Shown piece after piece: positions 21,692 to 31,780 of a DNA stretch of 64,000 nt. How positions within the stretch are numbered: the stretch's first letter is position 1; each line of letters begins with the position of its first letter. The stretch covers positions 3,162,001 through 3,226,000 of the forward strand of contig CAJQTY010000001.1 in assembly GCA_907163075.1 (NCBI GenBank), given 5' to 3'. Made by a program: the position numbers and the translations under genes. The notes under the pieces are model-generated. The model saw nothing but the letters and a program-made list of their open reading frames with translations. It searched no databases and was not told where the DNA came from. This DNA comes from an uncultured Rhodocyclaceae bacterium (GTDB taxonomy: Bacteria; Pseudomonadota; Gammaproteobacteria; Burkholderiales; Rhodocyclaceae).

Positions 21692-22840
21692 ATGGTTGAC
21701 ATGGAAAAATCGTACTCACCAACGTTTCGAGCCAAAGCAGTCAGCCTAGTCAATGATGAAGGTATGTCTGTGGATCGTGTGGCGAAGCAGCTCGCGATAC
21801 CGAAAAGCACCCTCTTTTGCTGGGTACGTGCCGGCAAAAAGGAACTACCCATTGCCATCTGGGACGGTTGCGATTCCATCGTCTCGGAGGCCATCGGACG
21901 CTTTCAGGATCGCTGGCGGCCATATTCCGCATCCTCGCGGCGTTACCCTATCGGAAAATTGATACAGGAGCTGATCGATCCCGCCGTGTCCGCGTACACG
22001 GCTAAACTGCCACCACGCTACCTAGCCCACCTTCCGGGAGCCGGGACAGGGGTGGCCGTCAGCGGAATTATTCGCTTGGTGGGACTTGATGCAATGGTTC
22101 GGCTGCAACGTCAGTTGCTGCGGGCGTTTATCCTCACAGAGGACAAACAGACTGCAAGAGATAAGCGCTTTGTTGCCACACTCGAATCATTGATCGAATT
22201 GGTATTGGCCTGCTCTTGCAAACGCCCAAAAACGTCAGTTCCCGCGAAGGGAGTCAGCCTGAATGCACAACGGAAACACGGCTTTTGCGATCTCTGCGGA
22301 AACCTGACAGAACTCTCGGCCTTCATGGCGAAGGTTGCAGAGCAGCAGGTCAATGAGACAGAACTTCACGATCAAAAAAAGCTCGAACTCAGCCACCAGT
22401 ATTGCACTGGGCATCGGCCAAAGCTAACGAATGGCGAGTGGAACCCCGCATACAGGCAGGCGAAGCGATCAATAGAGCAATTCAATCTTGAACTGGGCAG
22501 GATAAATCGACAGTGCGCCAAGCGGTCTAGCCCAAATGCGACGACGTCGGGTGACTCGCTGGTTGACAGCTACTTTTTCCACTATTTCTCAGGCCAAACC
22601 TTACAACCTGCCGACAAAGCAGACTTGCGCAACTTAGCGCGGCTGATGGTGGACTCAAAGCTATCGGACACCAGGAAGAAAATATTGATGCTCCGGTACT
22701 CTGGGTTCAATCAGTCGGAGATTGCGGAGCATCTTCTTGGTAAAGACAATCGGGCACTGACGCGTCAAGCAGTATCTAAGGCACTCGCATCGATACCCGC
22801 AATGTTTCACCTGAAGCAAAAGAAACGCCCCGTTCGCTGA
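21692..22840 (+). CDS. Putative DNA-binding protein with HTH, zinc-ribbon-like and sigma-4-like parts
   Basis: A protein of about 382 residues with no clear family. Residues 1-45 look like a transposase/Hin-type HTH (PTFRAKAVSLVNDEGMSVD then VAKQLAIPKSTLFCWVRAGK). The middle holds cysteine pairs CDLCGNLTEL...CTGH that could bind zinc. The C-terminus (ILMLRYSGFNQSEIAEHLLG, then ALTRQAVSKALASIP) resembles a sigma region 4/LuxR-like HTH. It is divergent from the repA operon and precedes alpA. The start is uncertain (21692 or 21701; no clear ribosome binding site). Confidence 0.7.
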   Translation: MVDMEKSYSPTFRAKAVSLVNDEGMSVDRVAKQLAIPKSTLFCWVRAGKKELPIAIWDGCDSIVSEAIGRFQDRWRPYSASSRRYPIGKLIQELIDPAVSAYTAKLPPRYLAHLPGAGTGVAVSGIIRLVGLDAMVRLQRQLLRAFILTEDKQTARDKRFVATLESLIELVLACSCKRPKTSVPAKGVSLNAQRKHGFCDLCGNLTELSAFMAKVAEQQVNETELHDQKKLELSHQYCTGHRPKLTNGEWNPAYRQAKRSIEQFNLELGRINRQCAKRSSPNATTSGDSLVDSYFFHYFSGQTLQPADKADLRNLARLMVDSKLSDTRKKILMLRYSGFNQSEIAEHLLGKDNRALTRQAVSKALASIPAMFHLKQKKRPVR

Positions 22841-22944
22841 CATTACGTGGCGTCAACCAAATTGACCAACAACTAGGCCGACACAATCTGCATTGCCAGG
22901 CACCATCAGGCACATGTTCGCAAGTGACTGAAAGAGGGCAAGGC

Positions 22945-23184
22945 ATGCACGCAACCACAAACAAGACGCTCATCAACCGCAAGAAACTACTGGCGATGAT
23001 TCCGCTGTCTGAGCGCACGATCTTCAACATGGAGCAGCGGGGTGAATTCCCGCGCCGCATCGCTCTCACCAGTCGCAACGTGGCTTGGGACTTGACCGAT
23101 GTTGAGGAATGGATCGAGGCTCGGAAGTCATCGGGCTACCAGGCCACACGCCCCGGCTTCACTCCGTCGGCCGCAGTCGCTTGA
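22945..23184 (+). CDS. AlpA-family excisionase/regulator
   Basis: A 79-residue winged-HTH protein: LINRKKLLAMIPLSERTIFN, then EFPRRIALTSRNVAWDLTDV and EEWIEAR, the AlpA pattern. AlpA proteins regulate or direct excision of P4-type integrases. The ATG at 22945 has AGAGGG upstream; an upstream GTG at 22924 is less likely. Its 3' end overlaps the 3' end of the convergent integrase gene by 26 bases. Confidence 0.88.
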   Translation: MHATTNKTLINRKKLLAMIPLSERTIFNMEQRGEFPRRIALTSRNVAWDLTDVEEWIEARKSSGYQATRPGFTPSAAVA

Positions 23185-24367
23185 CCGTCCACTCATCAAG
23201 CATGTCAGCCCAATCTTGCAACATGGCCGTGCGCTGCTCCCGATATTCGGCCTTGTTGTACACCGCCCTCACACCCTTCTGTTCGTGGGCGAGACACTTC
23301 TCAATCCAATCGGTGTTGTACCCAGCTTCATGTAACAAGGTGCTGGCCGTCCTACGCAAGTCGTGCGGCCCGAACTTCGCCAGGGCCTTGCCCTCCTTCT
23401 GCGCTAGCCTGTAGGTCAGCGTCAGCACCTGGTTGAGCGTGGCACTGCTCATTGGCAAGTCCGAGTCATAACGTGACGGCAGCACGTATTCAGACCCACC
23501 GGCAAACGTCTTGAGCGCGATGAATATGTCCAGTGCCTGCCGAGATAGGTACACGTGGTGCGGGTTGCGCCGCTTCATCCGCTCCTTGGGAACGGTCCAA
23601 AGCGCCTCGCTGAAATTGACCTCGCTCCATGTCGCGTTCGTCAATTCACTCTTGCGCACCATCGTCAACAGCAGCAACTTGGCCGCAGCCCGAATCGAGG
23701 GCGTGGTGCCGATACGCTCCATGTACTGGTACATCAGCCCGATCTCGTCGGGTGTTAGCGCCCGGTCGCGGGGTTCAAACTTGGCAATGGTGGTTGGCCT
23801 GACCATATCCGCCGGATTCTCAACCTTCTGGCCGCGCTCAATCGCCCACCGGAACACCTGCATAACCACCTCGCGCACGTGCACTGCCGTGGCCGGTGCG
23901 CCGCGTTCCACAATGGTATCGGTCAGGGTGCGCAAGTCCTCGTGCGTGATCTCGACCAGCTTCTGGTTGCCGAACTTGGGCTTCAACTCCCGTTCATAGA
24001 CCGCACGGCGCATGTCGCGGGTCGAGTCGGCCATCTGGTAACCGCGTAACCACTTTTCCGCCCAGGCACCGAATGTCTCGGCATCTTTCACGCGGGCTTT
24101 GTCACGCGCCTTCTCCCTGGCCGGTGACTTCCCGGCGGCGATCATCTTCTTGGCCTCGCCCAACTGCTCGCGGGCTTCCGACAGGGTGATGCCTCCGGTG
24201 CCATAGCGCCCGAAGGTGATGGTCTCCTGTCTGCCGTTGATCGAGTAGTTGTATCGGAACGAGATCGCCCCGGCGGGCGTGACGGCCACATAGAGGCCGT
24301 CACGGTCGTTCACTTTGTAGAGCTTGTCCTGCGGCTTGATGTTGCGCAGCTTGGTATCGGTCAGCAT
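23159..24367 (-). CDS. int: P4-type tyrosine integrase targeting the guaA 3' end
   Basis: A 402-residue site-specific recombinase. The N-terminal DUF4102 domain (LTDTKLRNIKPQDKLYKVND) is followed by a SAM-like core-binding domain (about 100-180) and the catalytic domain: the first arginine in RKSELTNATWSEV, the HxxR box in GPHDLRRTASTLLHEAGY, a late histidine in CLAHEQ and the nucleophile tyrosine in AVYNKAEYREQR. It lies next to its attachment site in guaA. The ATG at 24367 is preferred over an upstream TTG. An inactivated copy of its first fifth lies at 9719-10153. Confidence 0.93.
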   Translation of the reverse strand: MLTDTKLRNIKPQDKLYKVNDRDGLYVAVTPAGAISFRYNYSINGRQETITFGRYGTGGITLSEAREQLGEAKKMIAAGKSPAREKARDKARVKDAETFGAWAEKWLRGYQMADSTRDMRRAVYERELKPKFGNQKLVEITHEDLRTLTDTIVERGAPATAVHVREVVMQVFRWAIERGQKVENPADMVRPTTIAKFEPRDRALTPDEIGLMYQYMERIGTTPSIRAAAKLLLLTMVRKSELTNATWSEVNFSEALWTVPKERMKRRNPHHVYLSRQALDIFIALKTFAGGSEYVLPSRYDSDLPMSSATLNQVLTLTYRLAQKEGKALAKFGPHDLRRTASTLLHEAGYNTDWIEKCLAHEQKGVRAVYNKAEYREQRTAMLQDWADMLDEWTVKRLRPTE

Positions 24368-24601
24368 GGTATCCGTCCTATCTCGACTCAAAATACCATG
24401 TTCAAAACAAGCGCGAAATATTCAATTTTCTTTTTATAAATCAATTACTTCGAAAATTTCAATACCATGCGACATTGAAAAATCATGGCATGGTATCGAG
24501 CGCTGTTCATGGCATCAGCGAAGATAGTACCACCCGCCATGCCATAAAAAAACAGTGCTTGGCGGTGCTGTGTGTTGCCAGTCGGTGCCAGACAAAGAAG
24601 C

Positions 24602-24627
24602 AAAAAAGCCCGCAGTGACGCGGGCTT
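24602..24627 (-). terminator. Rho-independent terminator of guaA, supplied by the element
   Basis: On the minus strand, after guaA, AAGCCCGC-GTCACT-GCGGGCTT is followed by TTTTTTG. It lies on the integrase side of the attachment core, so the guaA transcript ends inside element DNA. The same hairpin lies beside the left attachment site (10389-10409). Confidence 0.8.
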
Positions 24628-24647
24628 ACAAGCTTTTTGTGCTTCTC

Positions 24648-24685
24648 AATGCCTGCCGTTGCCAGACATCAAATCATTCCCACTC
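24648..24685. other. attR: element-guaA junction
   Basis: The copy CCTGCCGTTGCCAGACATC then AAATCATTCCCACTC ends inside the last codons of guaA. It matches the left copy ending at 10467, after which the two flanks diverge (guaA here, element DNA there). The likely crossover core is TCA(T/C)TCCCACTC at 24674-24685. guaA keeps an intact reading frame. Confidence 0.85.
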
Positions 24686-26239
24686 GATCGTGGCTGGTGG
24701 CTTGCCTGAAATATCGTAAACGACGCGATTGATCCCACGCACTTCATTGATGATGCGATTGGATACCTTGCCCAGCAGACTGTGCGGAAGCTCGGCCCAA
24801 TGCGCGGTCATGAAGTCCTGTGTTTCGACGGCGCGCAAGGCGACGACGTACTCGTAGGTGCGGCCGTCGCCCATTACGCCGACGGACTTGACCGGCAGGA
24901 AGACGGCAAAAGCCTGGCTGGTCTTTTCGTACCACCCGGCAGCGCGCAGCTCGTCGATGAAGATGGCGTCGGCGCGGCGCAGCAGGTCGGCGAACTCGGA
25001 TTTCACTTCGCCCAGGATGCGCACACCAAGCCCGGGGCCAGGGAAAGGGTGGCGATAGACCATTTCATGCGCCAGACCGAGCGCAACGCCGAGTTCGCGC
25101 ACTTCGTCCTTGAACAGTTCGCGCAGGGGTTCGAGCAGTTTGAGGTTGAGCGTTTCCGGCAGGCCGCCAACGTTGTGGTGGCTTTTGATGGTGTGCGCCT
25201 TCTTGGTCTTGGCTCCGGCCGATTCGATCACGTCCGGGTAAATCGTGCCCTGCGCCAGCCACCTGGCGTTGGCCAGCTTCCGGGATTCAGACTGGAACAC
25301 TTCGACGAATTCGCGACCGATGATCTTGCGCTTCTGCTCGGGATCGGAAACGCCCTTAAGATGTCCGATGAACTGCTCGCTGGCATCGACGTGAATGACC
25401 TTGACGCCCAGATTACGGGCGAAAGTATTCATGACCTGCTCGGCTTCGTTGAGCCGCAGCAGGCCGTTGTCAACGAAAACGCAAGTCAGTTGGTCGCCGA
25501 TGGCACGATGAATCAGCGCAGCGGCCACCGAGGAATCGACGCCGCCGGAAAGGCCGAGAATGACTTCCTCGGTGCCGACTTGCGCACGAATTTTATCGAC
25601 CGCTTCAGCGACGTAGTCGGGCATGTTCCAGTCGTGGCCGCAAGCGCATATATCGCGCACGAAACGACCGAGAATTTCCTTGCCCTTGATCGTATGCGTC
25701 ACTTCCGGGTGAAACTGGACCGCGTAAAGTTTGCGGGTTTCGTCAGCCATCGCCGCGATGGGCGTCGATTCGTTGCTGCCGATGATCCTGAAACCGGGAG
25801 GCAGTTCGGTGACCTTGTCGCCGTGGCTCATCCAGACGTCGAGCAGGCCGTGCCCTTCGGCATTGACACGGTCCTCGATTCCCTTGAACAGTGCCGAGTG
25901 GCCGCGAGCGCGCATCTGCGCGTAGCCGAACTCGCGGGTTGGCGCGCCTTCGACCTTGCCGCCCAGCTGCGCGGCCATCGTCTGCATGCCGTAGCAAATT
26001 CCGAGGACCGGTACGCCAAGCTCGAAAACCACCGGCGGCGCCTTGAAATCCTCGACTTCATAGACCGAATTGGGCCCTCCCGAAAGAATGATCCCTTGCG
26101 GATTGAAATCGCGGATGAATGCCTCGGAAACGTCGTAGGAATGCAGTTCGCAATAGACCTGATGCTCACGCACACGCCGGGCGATCAACTGTGCAACCTG
26201 GGAACCGAAGTCGAGGATGAGTATTTTCTGGTGAGCCAT
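24674..26239 (-). CDS. guaA: GMP synthase (glutamine-hydrolysing)
   Basis: Converts XMP to GMP. The 521 residues comprise a class I glutamine amidotransferase domain (nucleophile cysteine in [11 protein letters not shown], catalytic His/Glu in [10 protein letters not shown]), an ATP pyrophosphatase domain with the P-loop [15 protein letters not shown], and the C-terminal dimerisation domain ending PPATIEWE. The ATG at 26239 ([14 protein letters not shown]) is the family start; a longer frame upstream is unsupported. Its final codons form the attachment site for the integrated element. guaB lies just upstream in the same orientation. Confidence 0.97.
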   Translation of the reverse strand: MAHQKILILDFGSQVAQLIARRVREHQVYCELHSYDVSEAFIRDFNPQGIILSGGPNSVYEVEDFKAPPVVFELGVPVLGICYGMQTMAAQLGGKVEGAPTREFGYAQMRARGHSALFKGIEDRVNAEGHGLLDVWMSHGDKVTELPPGFRIIGSNESTPIAAMADETRKLYAVQFHPEVTHTIKGKEILGRFVRDICACGHDWNMPDYVAEAVDKIRAQVGTEEVILGLSGGVDSSVAAALIHRAIGDQLTCVFVDNGLLRLNEAEQVMNTFARNLGVKVIHVDASEQFIGHLKGVSDPEQKRKIIGREFVEVFQSESRKLANARWLAQGTIYPDVIESAGAKTKKAHTIKSHHNVGGLPETLNLKLLEPLRELFKDEVRELGVALGLAHEMVYRHPFPGPGLGVRILGEVKSEFADLLRRADAIFIDELRAAGWYEKTSQAFAVFLPVKSVGVMGDGRTYEYVVALRAVETQDFMTAHWAELPHSLLGKVSNRIINEVRGINRVVYDISGKPPATIEWE

Positions 26240-26299
26240 TTTCAAGCCTTGAATGAATAAGGGCGGCCACTGGAGCCGCCCGGCGGGATATGGAATCAA

Positions 26300-27763
<1,464 letters not shown>

Positions 27764-27822
27764 CTATTATCCGAGGTCACAAATTAGTATTATACAGCAT
27801 GCCCCGCGCAGACAGGATGACC

Positions 27823-28266
27823 ATGAAACGCCTTGCCCTTGGTGCCGCCGTGCTCCTCGCCACGACGGCTGTGAACGCGCAGATTTATCAGTGGAAAGAC
27901 GAACACGGCAAAACCGTAATTTCGGACAAGCCTCCCACCGGAAACGTCAGCCAGCAACGAAAAGTAACTTCAGAAACTGCCGCCGTAAACAATTCGACGC
28001 ATAAGTCGACCGCCGAGAAAGAGATGGACTTCCGCAAACGTCAGAAGGAATCTCAGGAAGGGACGGAGAAGACAAGCAAAGAGCAAGCGGCGGCCGCAGA
28101 GAAAAACGAAAACTGTGAACGTGCTCGTCGCCAGCTTCAGGCACTGGACTCCGGCGAAAGAATCGCCATGCAGGACGAGAAGGGTGAGCGCTATTATCTG
28201 GATGACGCGCAGCGCGAGCGGGAGGCGGCCAAGGCGCGCCAGGCGGTGCAATCAAACTGCAGGTAA
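27823..28266 (+). CDS. DUF4124-domain exported protein
   Basis: A 147-residue protein with a signal peptide (KRLALGAAVLLATTAVNA), then the DUF4124 pattern QIYQWKDEHGKTVISDKPP at residues 20-38. A charged, coiled-coil-prone stretch with a conserved-looking cysteine (NCERARRQLQALDSGERI) follows. Proteins of this type are common periplasmic proteins of betaproteobacteria with no assigned function. The ATG at 27823 was chosen because the signal peptide begins there. It is divergent from guaB. Confidence 0.85.
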   Translation: MKRLALGAAVLLATTAVNAQIYQWKDEHGKTVISDKPPTGNVSQQRKVTSETAAVNNSTHKSTAEKEMDFRKRQKESQEGTEKTSKEQAAAAEKNENCERARRQLQALDSGERIAMQDEKGERYYLDDAQREREAAKARQAVQSNCR

Positions 28267-28389
28267 TAACCTCTCCGCATACGACGCGAGCAATTCATTC
28301 TCCAACGCTATGCTTCGCGGGCCTCGGCCCGTCCAGCCTTTCGCGTTCTCACCTTACCCGGTAGTCAGTCAGGCTGAAACACGGTGATA

Positions 28390-28566
28390 ACCCGTCATTG
28401 CGGCGAAAGCCAATGGAATCCAGTGGTGCACTACTGGCTTTGCACTTCCTTCGGTCGGCGCTGCACTCCCTTCGGTCGGCGCTGCACTCCCTTCGGTCGG
28501 CGCTGCACTCCCTTCGGTCGGCGCTGCACTCCCTTCGGTCGGCTTCCGGGTGAAGCCCGGAATGAC
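28390..28566. repeat. Dispersed palindromic repeat, expanded copy
   Basis: The unit begins cccgtcattgcggcgaaagc, passes through ccagtggtgcac and ends cttccgggtgaagcccggaatgacg, so its ends are roughly inverted copies of one another. The same family occurs around the IS630 element (42,719-42,766 and 43,886-43,945). The rest of the 28,267-28,630 gap holds no gene. Confidence 0.75.
28441..28545. repeat. Five tandem 21-bp repeats inside the dispersed repeat
   Basis: Five contiguous copies of the 21-base unit tgcactcccttcggtcggcg+c run 28441-28461, 28462-28482, 28483-28503, 28504-28524 and 28525-28545; the first has one substitution and the last two differences. The other copies of the repeat family in this window carry the unit once, so this is a local expansion, likely by slippage. 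Confidence 0.9.
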
Positions 28567-28630
28567 GAGATATTTGTTTCAACATGAATAGTAGAGGCCA
28601 TTGAAAGACCTGACTGGGGTGTGGACGAAC

Positions 28631-30016
28631 TCAGGCCGGGGGCAGGGGCAGCACGCGGATTTTTCCGGCCTTCAGGAATTTGCTGACGATCCGGTAGATA
28701 TCGGGATCGAAACGCTCGTCGTGGCGCAGGTCGAGCAGGTCATGCAGTGACGCTTCGTTTTGTACCGTGCCCAGGTAGTGCCAGTGATCCACCAGGTGGA
28801 AATCCTCGCGCATCCCGAATTCGTCGCGCTCGATCAAGGCTACCGGCCCGGTGTACGGCCACTCGCTCAGCTTGAACTTCGCCAGTGCGGTCATCAGCCG
28901 GGCGCTGTGCAGCGACAGCGCCTCCTTGCCAATGCACGCGCCGCGGCAGGTTTTCTGCTTGTAGGCGATGCAGGCTTCCCCCGGCTTGCCGGCGCCAAGC
29001 CCGATCTGGCTGTGACACAGGCGGTGCGCTTCGGACAGTTTGCGTAGCGCCTGAACGGCCTCGCGCGGGTTCATGTACAAACCGAAGAGATCCTTGGCCC
29101 GCGAGAAATTCATGTCCCGCGCATGGACGAGGTGCGGGCGGAAATCGCCGGCGCCATGCTCTTCCAGTTTCCATGCGCAGAGATTGTCGGCCGGCTTCCG
29201 CGCGGCGGCCGACAATTGGAGTTCGCCAAGGCGCGCACCGAGTTCGCCGGCGGCCTCGCGCCATTCGATGTGGAAGGTGTTGCGCACCAGCGCCGTATCG
29301 CGGTTGGCCGGGGAATAATGCGCCAGCACCTGCTGACGAAGATTCGCGCTGCGCTTGCTGAGTAGCAACTCGCCGGCTTCGCCGTACATGGCATAGGCGC
29401 CGGGGGCTTCGGGCAGATCGTCGATCAGGGCCGGGTCAATTTGCGCTGGCAGCTCCGGCCGGCCGACGATAGCGTCGATCGAGCCGCGGATGGTTTCCGC
29501 TGGCAACAATTGATGCCAGCGCTGCCAGAGATGCCACAGCACCCGCGCATCCGTCAGCGCGCGGTGACGATCTTCGACCGCGATCGCGTAGCGCTCAACC
29601 AGCGCATCGAGGCTATGGCGGTGATGCTCGGGAAAGAGCTTGCGCGAGAGCTTGACGGTACACAGGCTGGACGCCCGAAAATCGATGCCGATGCGTTTCA
29701 ATTCGCGCTTGAGAAAGGTGTAGTCGAAACGGGCGTTATGGGCGATGAACAGGCGGCCGCGCAGCTTTTCCAGAACGACGGTGCTGAGCTGCTCAAAGCT
29801 CGGAGCGCCGATCACCATGGCATCGTCAATTCCGGTCAGGTGGGTGATGAACGGGGACACCGGCACGCCGGGATTGACCAGGGAACTCCATTCGCGAGCA
29901 CCATGCTGATCGACTTCGATGATGCCGATTTCGATGATGCGATCGTTCGCGAAATTGGCGCCAGTGGTCTCCAGGTCGACAAAGATCAGCGGTTCGGGGG
30001 CAAGGAGAGAATTCAT
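28631..30016 (-). CDS. DnaQ-type 3'-5' exonuclease fused to a UvrC-like GIY-YIG region
   Basis: A 461-residue protein. The N-terminal DEDD exonuclease is clear: IFVDLETTGANFANDRIIE (Exo I), FIAHNARFDYTFLKREL (Exo II) and HRALTDARVLWHLWQ (Exo III, DEDDh). The second half resembles the UvrC/Cho N-terminus (DDLPEAPGAYAMYGEAGELL) with a cysteine cluster CIAYKQKTCRGACIG. Such fusions are usually annotated as a polymerase III epsilon-like/UvrC-like repair nuclease. The ATG at 30016 is where the domain begins; upstream codons derive from a relic. Confidence 0.87.
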   Translation of the reverse strand: MNSLLAPEPLIFVDLETTGANFANDRIIEIGIIEVDQHGAREWSSLVNPGVPVSPFITHLTGIDDAMVIGAPSFEQLSTVVLEKLRGRLFIAHNARFDYTFLKRELKRIGIDFRASSLCTVKLSRKLFPEHHRHSLDALVERYAIAVEDRHRALTDARVLWHLWQRWHQLLPAETIRGSIDAIVGRPELPAQIDPALIDDLPEAPGAYAMYGEAGELLLSKRSANLRQQVLAHYSPANRDTALVRNTFHIEWREAAGELGARLGELQLSAAARKPADNLCAWKLEEHGAGDFRPHLVHARDMNFSRAKDLFGLYMNPREAVQALRKLSEAHRLCHSQIGLGAGKPGEACIAYKQKTCRGACIGKEALSLHSARLMTALAKFKLSEWPYTGPVALIERDEFGMREDFHLVDHWHYLGTVQNEASLHDLLDLRHDERFDPDIYRIVSKFLKAGKIRVLPLPPA

Positions 30017-30108
30017 CGGCAGGGGGATCAGGGCGCGCCCGGCAAGCGCCTCGAAAAAAAGCGCGCGGCCCGCCGGCGCAGGTGAATCGGGATGGTCACA
30101 TTGTAATG

Positions 30109-30330
30109 GTTCATGGCGCTTTCCCCCGGAATAACGCGATGAACTTTTCCTGCTTGGCGCCGAACAGCAGATTGGGTAGCCAGAGCGAAAACTGGGGAAT
30201 ATAGGAGACCATTCAGTGCGCCAACGATGATCATCGGAACGCTGGCCGGAATGATCGGCCCGACGGTCGAGGCGGCGGCGGTGATGGCGGTAGCAAAGCT
30301 GATTGGATAAAGACGCACTCCTTCGCTGCG
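30109..30330 (-). pseudogene. Relic of a second TRAP transporter large subunit (DctM)
   Basis: One frame gives a DctM-like segment (LYPISFATAITAAASTVGPI, then IPASVPMIIVGALNG, about 30210-30312). A second frame immediately after it gives a DctM-like C-terminus (YIPQFSLWLPNLLFGAKQEK, ending at the TGA at 30109). The middle of the gene and the frame are lost, so it has suffered an internal deletion. It is not a copy of the intact dctM next door, which reads MVAPIMPPSVPMIVYG at this place. Confidence 0.7.
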
Positions 30331-30375
30331 CAAGCGCCGGATCTGTTCCACCTTGGAGTGCACCCATGCTGGGCG

Positions 30376-30404
30376 CACAAAAGAAAGGGTGCCCGTGGGC
30401 ACCC
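30376..30404 (-). terminator. Rho-independent terminator after dctM
   Basis: On the minus strand GGGTGCCC-AC-GGGCACCC is followed by TTTCTTTTGTG, 33 bases beyond the dctM stop. Confidence 0.8.
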
Positions 30405-30436
30405 TCGTTGAAATTACCCGAAAGACGTGGCCTCGC

Positions 30437-31771
30437 TTAGAAATAATCCAGAAGCGACGGAGTGTTCCCCTTCGGCACGTAACCAGCAAACCATTCCAGA
30501 GGCCACAGAATCATCTCGGGTATCAAGGTCATCATTAATAGCAGAATGCACTGGGCAATGAAGTAGGGCAGCGTGGGTTTGAGAATTTCCTCCATTCTGA
30601 CTTTCCCCGCGGCGCAGGCCACATTGAGTACCGGCCCCACCGGCGGAGTCAGCAGGCCGAGCACGTTGACCAGGGTAAAGATGATGCCGAAATAAACCGG
30701 ATCGATTCCGGCGGCCTTGAGCAAGGGCAGGAAGATGGGTGTCAGGATGAGGATCGTCGGCACGACGTCCATCGCCATTCCCACCAGCAGCACCACCACC
30801 ATCAGCGTGACGTTCAGTAGCAACGGCCTGTCGACCAATCCGTCCAAAGCGACGGTGATGAGTTGTGGCATGCGGGCGATGGTCATGATGTACGCAGCAA
30901 CCTGGGCTGTCGCGGCAAGAAACATGACCACGGCGGAAGTTTTTGCCGCACTGATAAGGGCATGAAACATGTCCTTGCGCGAGAGTTCGCGGTACACAAA
31001 GACACCCACGAAAATGGCGTACACCACGGCAACGACTCCTGCTTCCGTCGCCGTAAAAACTCCCCCCCTCAGTCCCACGATAATAATCACAGGCAAAAGC
31101 AGGGCCCACAGACCGCTCATAAAAATCTGCAGCTTTTCTTTCAGCGTGATTTTCAGTGCGTTGCTTGGGGGGGCATCCTTACGCGAAACAAAAAACCAGG
31201 CGATGCTCATGATGATTGTCAGATATAAAGCCGGCGCAATTCCTCCCAGGAACAGGGACTTGATCGAGACCCCGGCAGCGACGCCATAGACGATCATCGG
31301 CACCGAAGGTGGCATGATCGGCGCTACCATATTGCCGGCAGCCACGAGCCCTGCCGCCTTGGCGCGGTTGTAGCCGGAATCGGCCATCATGGGGATGAGG
31401 ATCGCGCCTAGCGCGGCGGTGCTGGCCACGGCCGAGCCGACCAGACTGGCGAAAATCAAACAGGCGAGGATCGTTACATAACCCAGCCCACCGCGAACGC
31501 CACCGACAAAAATATTGCAAAAAAAGATGATGCGCTTGGTTAGACCACCGCGATTCATCAATTCTCCGGCAATGATGAAGAAGGGCAGAGCCATCATGCT
31601 CACGCTGTCAACGCCACGCATCAGTTGGGTTGCCACGATCTGTGGATTGGTGGCTGTTCCTCCCATGTGGAGCGCGGTCGCGACGGAACCAAAGAGCAGC
31701 GAAAATGCAATGGGAAGCCCAAGCACCATAGCGCCGCACAGATACACCATAAATAAAATGATCAGGGTCAT
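30437..31771 (-). CDS. dctM: TRAP transporter large permease subunit DctM
   Basis: The Na+-coupled transport subunit of a tripartite ATP-independent periplasmic transporter. The 444 residues form about twelve membrane helices; family motifs include the start YLCGAMVLGLPIAFSLL, LPFFIIAGELMNRGGL, the GNMVAPIMPPSVPMIVYGVA turn and the late PPVGPVLNVACAAG. It is the third gene of the dctP-dctQ-dctM operon. Given the divergent mannonate dehydratase and YiaK-type genes, the substrate is probably a sugar acid. Confidence 0.94.
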   Translation of the reverse strand: MTLIILFMVYLCGAMVLGLPIAFSLLFGSVATALHMGGTATNPQIVATQLMRGVDSVSMMALPFFIIAGELMNRGGLTKRIIFFCNIFVGGVRGGLGYVTILACLIFASLVGSAVASTAALGAILIPMMADSGYNRAKAAGLVAAGNMVAPIMPPSVPMIVYGVAAGVSIKSLFLGGIAPALYLTIIMSIAWFFVSRKDAPPSNALKITLKEKLQIFMSGLWALLLPVIIIVGLRGGVFTATEAGVVAVVYAIFVGVFVYRELSRKDMFHALISAAKTSAVVMFLAATAQVAAYIMTIARMPQLITVALDGLVDRPLLLNVTLMVVVLLVGMAMDVVPTILILTPIFLPLLKAAGIDPVYFGIIFTLVNVLGLLTPPVGPVLNVACAAGKVRMEEILKPTLPYFIAQCILLLMMTLIPEMILWPLEWFAGYVPKGNTPSLLDYF

Positions 31772-31780
31772 GGTCTTCTC

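Noticed and set aside
24782-26260. Long plus-strand open frame (492 codons) across guaA
   Set aside because: Antisense shadow of guaA with no family motif; the same applies to 26402-27430 across guaB, 5343-6737 across the CoA-transferase and 33641-34987 across manD.
28441-28545. CRISPR-like array
   Set aside because: The 21-bp units are contiguous, without spacers, and no cas gene is near; it is a tandem repeat.
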